Positions 1 through 5,312 of a stretch of 5,312 nt of DNA are shown here, piece by piece. Position 1 is the first letter of the stretch. Each line of letters opens with the position of its first letter. The DNA is from Bacteroidota bacterium (lineage in GTDB: Bacteria > Bacteroidota > Bacteroidia > Chitinophagales > Chitinophagaceae), in NCBI GenBank assembly GCA_023440945.1, contig JAEZRL010000116.1:1-5312 (forward strand), written 5' to 3'. The notes beneath the pieces were generated by a model. The model was not told the origin of the DNA. It was given only the letters and a program-made list of their open reading frames with translations, and did no database searches. The translations under genes were made by a program, and so were the position numbers.

Positions 1-858
1 TTCTTGCTCATCTTTTAAATCAAGCGTTATTATTCCATCCTCTCTTGTAAATTTGATAGCATTGGAGACAAGATTTTGCAATGCCTGCATAAATTTCGTT
101 TCATCAATTACAACGAGGATGGATGCAACACTTTTGTTGAAATTGAATGTGCGATTGATAATCTGTTCAGAAGCTTTAAATTCATCCATCATGTGTGTTA
201 TCTTCTTCACTATGTCAACCCTTTGTTTTATGATAACTGTTTCTGAAGATTCTAAGAACTCCTGGTTTATGAATTCTCTTATTAATTGAACACTGTTTTT
301 ACTGCTGCGGCTAATTCGTTCAAGAAGGTTCATAATTTTTTCATCCTTCTTGTCTTTCAGCTCGTTCTCCAGCAAGGAGCAATACAATTCTATATTACCG
401 AGAGGGCCTGCAAGATCATGCGAAAGAATTTCAAGAATAGAGTTTTTCTTTTCGTTGAACTTGTTCAGATTAGCCATATATTCTTTCTCACTCGAAATAT
501 CTGCTGCAATCGTTATAATAACTTCTCCTATGTCTGCAGAAAAATAATAAGCATCCGCCCTTAACCATTTGATTGTTTTATCCGGCGTTACAATTCTGAA
601 TTCAATACTTCTTACATCTTTCTCTGCAGGTAAAGTATTTAAGACGTTTTTCACGTATGCTATATCTTCTTCATAAACAGCTTTCAATAATAGGGAAGGA
701 TCAGACACAATTGCCTCTTCCTTTTCTTCTAACAGGGTTTCAATGGCAAAATTTATGTAGATTATTTTATTACGGGAAGGATGATAAACAAAATAAATCT
801 TATTGGTACGCTTAAGAAGTTCTTTATAAAGTTCAGAAGAAAACAAGTCTTTGTTCAT
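1..858 (-). CDS. PAS-domain sensor histidine kinase, 3'-truncated by the window edge
   Basis: This open frame starts at the ATG at 858-856 and runs off the left edge with 286 codons and no stop. Residues about 20-125 look like a PAS_3-type sensor domain, with EFRIVTPD, KWLRADAYYF and a closing ADISSEKEY that resembles the usual PAS exit. The HisKA helix follows, with H-box SHDLAGPLGNIE and likely phospho-accepting His147, then the N-box QNLVSNAIKFT (Asn266) of the HATPase domain. The G1, F and G2 boxes would lie past position 1. No signal peptide or membrane segment is visible, so it is probably a cytoplasmic kinase that autophosphorylates on His and passes phosphate to an unseen response regulator. 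The frame is open upstream only to the stop at 912-910, and ATG 858 is the only standard ATG there; no Shine-Dalgarno sequence is visible. The H-box departs from the usual R/K-[ST/N] after HDL, carrying Ala-Gly instead. Its ligand and partner are unknown. Confidence 0.9.
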   Translation of the reverse strand, partial: MNKDLFSSELYKELLKRTNKIYFVYHPSRNKIIYINFAIETLLEEKEEAIVSDPSLLLKAVYEEDIAYVKNVLNTLPAEKDVRSIEFRIVTPDKTIKWLRADAYYFSADIGEVIITIAADISSEKEYMANLNKFNEKKNSILEILSHDLAGPLGNIELYCSLLENELKDKKDEKIMNLLERISRSSKNSVQLIREFINQEFLESSETVIIKQRVDIVKKITHMMDEFKASEQIINRTFNFNKSVASILVVIDETKFMQALQNLVSNAIKFTREDGIITLDLKDEQE

Positions 859-1055
859 GGTAATGTTATGTTTTATCTTCTGACGAAGGTAGTCAGGAAT
901 AATTTTTCCTTAAAAATTGATGTCACTGGAGAATAGATACCGTCTTTTATACTATTCATAAACATTAAACCTGTATTCAGTGTAGTTATGAAGTAAATTG
1001 ATATTTATGAAAATGCACTATTTAAATGCAAAATGCGTTTATATTGTATTTAATT
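859..1055. other. Divergent intergenic region between the PAS kinase and the lipoprotein gene
   Basis: This stretch of about 200 bp separates two divergently transcribed genes and should hold both promoters. I looked for the Bacteroidota -7 box (TAnnTTTG) and -33 TTTG on both strands. I found only one-mismatch candidates, such as TAGTTATG at 983-990 and TATTTATG at 1002-1009, with no matching -33 element. No operator, riboswitch or strong hairpin was recognised. The first 30 bases of an alternative lipoprotein start (1026-1055) fall in this interval. Confidence 0.5.
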
Positions 1056-1796
1056 ATGTGCAAAAAAGTTTTTATAATTCCAGTCCTATTGCTTTTTTTC
1101 AGTTGTAAAAAGCAAACCGAAACCCTCGATGTTCCATCTTTAAATGCTTATTATCCTGCTGAAGTTGGACGAACCTTAACGTACAGGCTCGATTCAACAA
1201 TTACACCTGCTTTTGGCGCTTCACTTGAAACTGTCAGCTATTTGGCTAAAGATAGCATTGAAAGCAGTTTTACAGATAGTGAAGGAAGAATATCTTTTCG
1301 AGTATATCGTTTTACAACAGATACTTTGCAAAAGCAAGGCTGGCAGTATAAATCCACTTACTTCATAACACTAAATAAAAACACTATCGAGGTAACGGAT
1401 GATAATAATTTACGTTTTATAAAACTAGCTGAACCTCTCGCTGAGAACACAACGTGGAAAGGCAATGCTTATATTGATACAAGAACTGCCAACTCTCCTG
1501 TTACGTATTTAGATAACTGGAATTATATGTATCAAAATATCAATGCACCTTTTACAACATTAAAAGGAACAATTGACAGTACGATAACTGTTTTGCAGGA
1601 TGATGAAACGATTCCCGAAGGAGAATTCGACCCGAATTATTACAAGCAGCGCAATTACTCAGTTGAAGTTTATGCAAAAGGAATCGGATTGATCTATAAA
1701 GAATTTTTGCACTGGACATGGCAAACAACACCGCCACCCTCGAGATATGAAGATGGAAGCTACGGGATTAAATTGAGTTTGATTGATTATAAATGA
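1056..1796 (+). CDS. Lipoprotein of unknown function
   Basis: The protein has 246 residues from ATG 1056. It starts with a classic lipoprotein signal: a basic n-region (MCKK), a hydrophobic core (VFIIPVLLLFF) and a lipobox ending FFS-C with Lys-Lys after the acylated Cys17. It should be lipidated and anchored in the envelope, probably the outer membrane. The mature part, about 230 residues, is rich in Tyr, Thr and Trp, looks mainly beta-strand, and contains a YYPAEVGRTLTYRLDS stretch near its start and GIGLIYKEFLHWTWQ near its end. Both remind me of uncharacterised Bacteroidota lipoproteins, but I recognise no named family or catalytic motif. An in-frame ATG at 1026 would add ten residues (256 aa). 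I prefer 1056 because it puts the basic residues at the N-terminus as expected for a signal peptide; neither ATG has a Shine-Dalgarno sequence to decide. It lies 123 bp upstream of the secreted protease gene on the same strand, so a functional link is possible but unproven. Confidence 0.85.
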   Translation: MCKKVFIIPVLLLFFSCKKQTETLDVPSLNAYYPAEVGRTLTYRLDSTITPAFGASLETVSYLAKDSIESSFTDSEGRISFRVYRFTTDTLQKQGWQYKSTYFITLNKNTIEVTDDNNLRFIKLAEPLAENTTWKGNAYIDTRTANSPVTYLDNWNYMYQNINAPFTTLKGTIDSTITVLQDDETIPEGEFDPNYYKQRNYSVEVYAKGIGLIYKEFLHWTWQTTPPPSRYEDGSYGIKLSLIDYK

Positions 1797-1880
1797 AGAG
1801 GGAAAAATTAAAATAAGAAATTCTAAATACAAAATAGGAAATTAGAAGATTAAGAGGGAGTTATAGAATTAGCAATTTGT
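1797..1880. repeat. Degenerate 7-nt periodic A-rich repeat between the lipoprotein and protease genes
   Basis: Read in steps of seven from 1797, the spacer gives AGAGGGA, AAAATTA, AAATAAG, AAATTCT, AAATACA, AAATAGG, AAATTAG, AAGATTA, AGAGGGA, GTTATAG, AATTAGC, AATTTGT. The units at 1811-1845 all begin AAAT, and the consensus is close to AAATTAG. The two AGAGGGA units (1797-1803 and 1853-1859) are 56 bp apart, exactly eight units, and both extend one base left to AAGAGGGA. The core at 1804-1852 is the most convincing part and the last three units are weak. The region is very A-rich, so some of this periodicity could be chance. Its role is unknown. Confidence 0.5.
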
Positions 1881-1919
1881 TCCAGCAAGCCGAATCAAAA
1901 GCATAAAATTCAAATCTGC

Positions 1920-3830
1920 ATGAAATTTACTTTCTTTTTTGTACTGATAATCTTTTCGCTTTCAGCATTTGCTCAATATCCCAAATACATTGTTCAATTC
2001 AGAGATAAAAATGATAGTCCTTATAGTTTGAACGATCCTGCCAAATATCTTTCAGCAAAAGCAATTGAACGAAGAATAAAGTTTAATATTCCACTTGACA
2101 GTTCTGATCTTCCTGTTAATCCATCTTACATAAATACCGTTTTAGAACAAGGAGATGTGCGTTTGTTAAGCGCTTCAAAATGGCTTAATCAAATTCTTAT
2201 TTATTGCACTGATAAAGCAACGATTGACGCCATTCAATCACTTCCTTTTGTACTTAAAACACAAGGCATCGGCTACAGGCATGTGATGAAAAATGTACCT
2301 GAAACTATCACTGCCTTTCATCCTTCCACAAGAAAAAATGCAGGGGATACAAATACTTTTAATTACGGAAATTCTTATGCGCAAATTCATGTTCACAACG
2401 GCGAATACCTGCACAACAAAGGCTTTACCGGAGAAGGCTTAACAATGGCAATTTTAGATGCAGGTTTTAATGCATATACAACCATTTCAGCATTCGACAG
2501 TATGCGTTTGAATAACCAGGTTTTAGGTGTTAAAGATTTTGTTGATTTGGATAACAGCGTTACAGAAGATGATACACATGGCCGTTATTGCTTAAGCATT
2601 ATTGCCGCGAATATTCCCGATGTAATGATTGGTTCTGCGCCAAAAGCAAATTTCTGGTTGTTGCGAACAGAAAACTCATCGAGCGAATATCCTGTTGAAG
2701 AACACAACTGGGTAGCAGGTGCTGAATTTGCTGACAGTGCAGGCGCAGATATGATATCTTCTTCCCTCGGATATAACCAGTTCGATAATGAATCTTTCAA
2801 CTATACTTATGCTGATTTTTATAAGAACAAAGCAATGGTTACAAAAGGTGCTTCGCTTGCAGTAAATAAAGGAATGATCGTAACAAACAGCGCAGGCAAC
2901 GAAGGTGCAAATGAGTGGAAGTATATTCTTTTTCCGGCTGATGCCGACAGTGTTTGTACAATTGGAGCAATAAATACAGGGGGGCAAATTGCAAACTTCA
3001 GTAGTTATGGTTATCCGGGAAAAATGAAACCAAACATTGTTAGTGTTGGTGCCAATACAGTCGTAGCCGGGGATAATGGTCCGGTTATGGGCAGCGGCAC
3101 TTCTTATTCCAATCCAAATATTGCCGGACTTATCGCATGTTTATGGCAGGCTTTTCTCAACTATAATAACATGACTATTTTAGATGCTGTTTATAGAAGT
3201 GCAGACAGGTATAATAATCCTGATGAACGTTATGGTTATGACATACCAAACATGAAAAAAGCATATAGAATTTTAAAACACAAACAGAATGTTGAGTTTT
3301 ACGGAAATGATTGGTTGTTTGCTTCACCTAACCCCTTCTTTAATGAAATTGATACACGATTGATAGGAAGAGTTGATGGCACAGCAACGCTTCAATTAAC
3401 AGATGAGAACGGAACTGTGATGGCTGTTAAATCACTACAAACAGAAGAGGAAGAAGTTTACACAAACAGTTTCGAAAACCTCGAAAATGTTCCCGGAGGA
3501 AATTATTTTATTAAGTACACAGATAGTTTGCAAACACGCACTGTAAGTATTACAAAAGAAAATTTACAAGGAGACTGGCTGCAGGCAACACCGGTGCCTT
3601 TTAACAAACAACTAAAAGTAATTTTAAAAGCCCCTGAAACAGGAACAGCAACATTACGACTTATCACAAGCAATGGAAAAATAGTTGAAACGATGCAGCT
3701 AAATCTTTCGCTGCATACGCAATATGTTCTTCATTTTAACAACACCGCCTTTATGCCCTCGGGTATTTATTTTATCGAATACAAAAGCAATACACAGAAA
3801 AAAGCAGTAAGGGTTGTGAAGGTTAATTGA
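1920..3830 (+). CDS. Secreted S8 (subtilisin-like) serine protease with a T9SS-type C-terminal sorting domain
   Basis: This 636-residue protein has a signal peptide at residues 1-18, with likely cleavage after SAFA before Gln19. Residues about 20-150 form a propeptide-like region containing KYIVQFRDKN and LSAKAIERR, a pattern I associate with Bacteroidota subtilases. The catalytic domain spans roughly 155-455. It shows the Asp box TMAILDAGF (Asp180), the His box DDTHGRYCLSIIAA (His220), the oxyanion Asn in NSAGNEG (Asn327) and the Ser box GSGTSYSNPNIAGL (Ser395), so the triad is complete and the enzyme should be active. Two related beta-sandwich-like units follow at about 463-546 and 552-636. 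The last ends GIYFIEY...KKAVRVVKVN, as expected of a type A T9SS sorting signal that directs export across the outer membrane and is then removed. Substrate is unknown. The start is supported by the signal peptide; there is no Shine-Dalgarno sequence. It ends 16 bp from the convergent receiver-kinase gene. Confidence 0.95.
   Translation: MKFTFFFVLIIFSLSAFAQYPKYIVQFRDKNDSPYSLNDPAKYLSAKAIERRIKFNIPLDSSDLPVNPSYINTVLEQGDVRLLSASKWLNQILIYCTDKATIDAIQSLPFVLKTQGIGYRHVMKNVPETITAFHPSTRKNAGDTNTFNYGNSYAQIHVHNGEYLHNKGFTGEGLTMAILDAGFNAYTTISAFDSMRLNNQVLGVKDFVDLDNSVTEDDTHGRYCLSIIAANIPDVMIGSAPKANFWLLRTENSSSEYPVEEHNWVAGAEFADSAGADMISSSLGYNQFDNESFNYTYADFYKNKAMVTKGASLAVNKGMIVTNSAGNEGANEWKYILFPADADSVCTIGAINTGGQIANFSSYGYPGKMKPNIVSVGANTVVAGDNGPVMGSGTSYSNPNIAGLIACLWQAFLNYNNMTILDAVYRSADRYNNPDERYGYDIPNMKKAYRILKHKQNVEFYGNDWLFASPNPFFNEIDTRLIGRVDGTATLQLTDENGTVMAVKSLQTEEEEVYTNSFENLENVPGGNYFIKYTDSLQTRTVSITKENLQGDWLQATPVPFNKQLKVILKAPETGTATLRLITSNGKIVETMQLNLSLHTQYVLHFNNTAFMPSGIYFIEYKSNTQKKAVRVVKVN
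3306..3557 (+). other. First copy of the duplicated C-terminal domain in the S8 protease
   Basis: Residues 463-546 of the protease start NDWLFASPNPF, continue through GTATLQLTDENGTV and PGGNYFIKYTDS, and end near TVSITK. This has the layout of a T9SS sorting domain (a PNP-like start, NGxxV in the middle, GxYFI near the end) but lies internally, so it cannot be the terminal signal itself. Confidence 0.75.
3573..3827 (+). other. Second, terminal copy of the duplicated C-terminal domain in the S8 protease
   Basis: Residues 552-636 start DWLQATPVPF, continue through GTATLRLITSNGKIV and PSGIYFIEY, and end at the C-terminus with a basic KKAVRVVKVN tail. It aligns along its length with the copy at residues 463-546, sharing DWLxAxPxPF, GTATLxL, NGxxV and GxYFIxY. 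Being terminal, it is the likely functional T9SS sorting signal. Confidence 0.8.
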
Positions 3831-3846
3831 GCAGATAGATTTTCTC
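3831..3846. other. 16-bp gap between convergent stop codons
   Basis: Only 16 bp separate the protease stop (TGA, 3828-3830) from the receiver-kinase stop (TAA on the minus strand, 3849-3847). No hairpin with a T-tract is visible in or around it, so transcription from each side probably runs into the other gene unless Rho or a signal inside the coding sequence stops it. Confidence 0.6.
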
Positions 3847-4962
3847 TTATTCTTCTTCTTTCATTTTCTGCAGGTAAAGACGATTAGGTATCTGAAGAAT
3901 AAAAGTGGTTCCTACACCATAAACAGATTCAACAGAAATTTCTCCGCCGATTCGTGTAAGCGCTTCTTTTACGATGTATAAACCAATGCCAAGTCCGTTT
4001 ACATTATTACTGCTTCGGAAGAACATTTTAAAAATGTTATTCAGATGCTGATCGAGAATACCAATACCATTGTCTTCAATACGAATCGTTGCTTTTATTT
4101 CCGAAACATAAACGGCAAGCTTAACTGTCTGATTAGGTTCAGTAGGTTTCTGGTATTTAACAGCGTTTGAAATAAGATTGTTGATGATTACTGATAACCT
4201 GAATGCATCTCCTGTAAATTCAACAGGTTGATCAATATTTACGATAAAATTAATATTGGTGTTTTGCATTCGGCATATCTCTATCGTTTCGGCGATCAGT
4301 TTATTAAAATCAACCGGTTCAGCTACATCATCTACACGAATACTTTTATAATATTCAATGATCTTTAAAATAAATATATCCATCCTGTTAACACAGGTTT
4401 CGATCATACCCAGGTAATTGTTGGGATCAACAACAGATTCTTCCATCTTCGCCAGATTAATAATGCCCATCATAGAAGCAAGTGGCGAACGAAGATCGTG
4501 TGAAGTACTGTAAACAAAGCGGTTTAATTCGTCATTTGTTTTTTGAAGCTCTTCAATTTTATCTGTAAGAACTTTCCTGGTTGAATAAATTTCATAAGCA
4601 TTCTGAATAGCATTCTGAATTTCAATTTCATCCCAGGGCTTTTTTATATAACGATAAATTTCGCCTTTGTTAATAGCGTCAACAACAGCCTCAAGATCAG
4701 AATAACCGGTTATTAAAATGCGGATCGGATCGGGATGTGATTTACGTACGACCTGGAAGAATTCAACACCTGTTGATTGTGGCATTCGCTGATCGGCAAG
4801 AATAACGTGAATATCCTCATCATTCAAAACTTTCATGCCTTCAGCAGCAGAATTAGCAGTAGTTACAGTGTACTTCCTTCTGAATGAAGCTTTAAAAGCA
4901 GTTAAATTACTAACTTCATCGTCTATATATAACACGTGTATTTTCTTACCGTTTTGGTTCAT
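3847..4962 (-). CDS. Response-regulator receiver / histidine kinase hybrid (REC-HisKA-HATPase_c)
   Basis: The protein has 371 residues and three parts. An N-terminal receiver domain covers about 7-122: acidic pair Asp14-Asp15 in LYIDDE, phospho-acceptor Asp57 in ILADQRMP, Thr85 in LITGYSD and Lys108 in IKKPW, so all conserved positions are present. A signalling helix follows at about 125-150, rich in Glu, Lys and Leu (KIEELQKTNDELNRF). The HisKA helix carries H-box STSHDLRSPL with His155, and the HATPase domain has N-box NNLISNAVKY, G1 box EDNGIGI and G2 box GLGIGLYIV. Domain order is receiver first, the reverse of common hybrid kinases, and there is no membrane segment or DNA-binding output. 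By analogy with such proteins, phosphorylation of the receiver by a partner kinase probably controls the C-terminal kinase, which then acts on a separate regulator. The start at ATG 4962 lies 11 bp after the upstream kinase's stop, implying one operon. No Shine-Dalgarno sequence is seen. Confidence 0.95.
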   Translation of the reverse strand: MNQNGKKIHVLYIDDEVSNLTAFKASFRRKYTVTTANSAAEGMKVLNDEDIHVILADQRMPQSTGVEFFQVVRKSHPDPIRILITGYSDLEAVVDAINKGEIYRYIKKPWDEIEIQNAIQNAYEIYSTRKVLTDKIEELQKTNDELNRFVYSTSHDLRSPLASMMGIINLAKMEESVVDPNNYLGMIETCVNRMDIFILKIIEYYKSIRVDDVAEPVDFNKLIAETIEICRMQNTNINFIVNIDQPVEFTGDAFRLSVIINNLISNAVKYQKPTEPNQTVKLAVYVSEIKATIRIEDNGIGILDQHLNNIFKMFFRSSNNVNGLGIGLYIVKEALTRIGGEISVESVYGVGTTFILQIPNRLYLQKMKEEE

Positions 4963-4973
4963 CAGGAAGGGTA

Positions 4974-5312
4974 TTAGCTTAATACTGTGCTTTGCATACG
5001 AGGTAAAGTTATAATAAATTCCGCACCATTGCCAGGAGAAGAATTTACCTTGATTTTGCCTCCGTGTTTTTCAATTATTTTAAATACAATAGACATTCCT
5101 AAACCAGTGCCTTCACCTACATCTTTTGTGGTAAAGAAAGGATCGTAGATCTTTTGTTTCACTTCTTCCGTCATACCAATTCCGGAATCTTTTATACTTA
5201 TTTCAATGTTATCGCCAATGTCTTTTGTAGTGATGGTAATTGATTCTGATTCTTCCTGATTTTTCTTTGCAAGAATAGCCTGAACACCATTGTTAATAAT
5301 ATTCATGAACAC
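4974..5312 (-). CDS. C-terminal ATPase domain of a sensor histidine kinase, 5'-truncated by the window edge
   Basis: The 112 visible residues are the end of a longer protein that enters from the right edge. The first codon in the window is GTG, but here it is an internal Val: it opens the N-box VFMNIINNGVQAI, which in a kinase follows the dimerisation helix. The G1 box KDSGIGM, F-box DPFFTTK and G2 box GEGTGLGMSIV follow, then a standard ending GGKIKVNSSPGNGAEFIITLP. The FFTTK-GEGTGLG pattern resembles the NtrB/DctB/ZraS-like group. The sensor and H-box lie outside the window, so its input is unknown. Its stop (TAA, 4976-4974) is 11 bp before the receiver-kinase start, so the two are probably co-transcribed, and this kinase is a natural candidate to phosphorylate that receiver domain. 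Confidence 0.93.
   Translation of the reverse strand: MFMNIINNGVQAILAKKNQEESESITITTKDIGDNIEISIKDSGIGMTEEVKQKIYDPFFTTKDVGEGTGLGMSIVFKIIEKHGGKIKVNSSPGNGAEFIITLPRMQSTVLS

Noticed and set aside
53..564. Open frames on the plus strand at 53-289, 286-564 and 350-547
   Set aside because: They lie antisense to the PAS histidine kinase, whose minus-strand frame shows clear PAS, H-box and N-box motifs. The plus-strand translations resemble no protein.
880..896. Short inverted repeat CTGAC-GAAGGTA-GTCAG upstream of the PAS kinase start
   Set aside because: The stem is only 5 bp with a 7-nt loop and no T-tract. This is easily expected by chance and too weak to call an operator or regulatory hairpin.
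983..1009. Possible Bacteroidota -7 promoter boxes TAGTTATG and TATTTATG
   Set aside because: Each has a mismatch to TAnnTTTG and no TTTG element at the expected upstream distance.
1552..1737. Minus-strand open frame inside the lipoprotein gene
   Set aside because: It is an antisense shadow with no recognisable motif; the plus-strand frame has a full lipoprotein signal.
2585..2987. Minus-strand open frames at 2585-2800 and 2676-2987
   Set aside because: They are antisense to the S8 protease catalytic domain and carry no independent signal.
3847..4962. Idea that the receiver-kinase is a PorX/PorY-type T9SS regulator, given the adjacent T9SS-type cargo gene
   Set aside because: PorX carries a PglZ-type output domain after its receiver, and PorY is a membrane kinase. 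This protein has a receiver fused to a soluble kinase, so nothing supports the assignment.
4963..5312. Idea that the right-edge kinase fragment and the receiver-kinase are one gene broken by a frameshift
   Set aside because: The fragment ends naturally after a complete ATPase domain, and the next protein begins with a complete receiver domain from its own ATG. Two genes fit better.
5310..5312. GTG at the right edge as a start codon
   Set aside because: It falls inside the N-box of an ATPase domain, so it is an internal Val of a gene that continues beyond the window.

Overview
The window is AT-rich and reads as a chromosomal segment of a Bacteroidota bacterium, most likely of the Chitinophagaceae/Sphingobacteriia type. 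This is inferred from four things: a lipoprotein signal ending in FFSC followed by KK, an S8 protease whose C-terminus looks like a type IX secretion (T9SS) sorting domain, start codons without Shine-Dalgarno sequences, and the style of the histidine kinases. The lineage was not tested by any search.

Layout, left to right. (1) Positions 1-858, minus strand: the first 286 codons of a PAS-domain histidine kinase whose C-terminal end lies beyond the window start. (2) Positions 859-1055: a divergent intergenic region with no confident promoter. (3) Positions 1056-1796, plus: a lipoprotein of unknown function. (4) Positions 1797-1919: a noncoding gap with a degenerate 7-nt periodic repeat. (5) Positions 1920-3830, plus: a secreted subtilisin-like (S8) protease with an intact catalytic triad and two tandem copies of a C-terminal sorting-type domain. 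(6) Positions 3847-4962, minus: a receiver-histidine kinase (REC-HisKA-HATPase), convergent with the protease across a 16-bp gap. (7) Positions 4974-5312, minus: the C-terminal ATPase domain of another histidine kinase, only 11 bp upstream of the receiver-kinase and probably co-transcribed with it.

The plus-strand lipoprotein and protease are both predicted to act in or outside the envelope. They are flanked by minus-strand signalling genes: one soluble PAS kinase on the left and a probable two-gene phosphorelay on the right. No DNA-binding response regulator is present, so the output of these kinases cannot be read from the window. No RNA genes, CRISPR arrays, insertion sequences or phage genes were seen. 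I found no clear new system; the most unusual items are the duplicated protease tail, the 7-nt periodic spacer, the receiver-first kinase paired with another kinase, and an atypical H-box in the left kinase.
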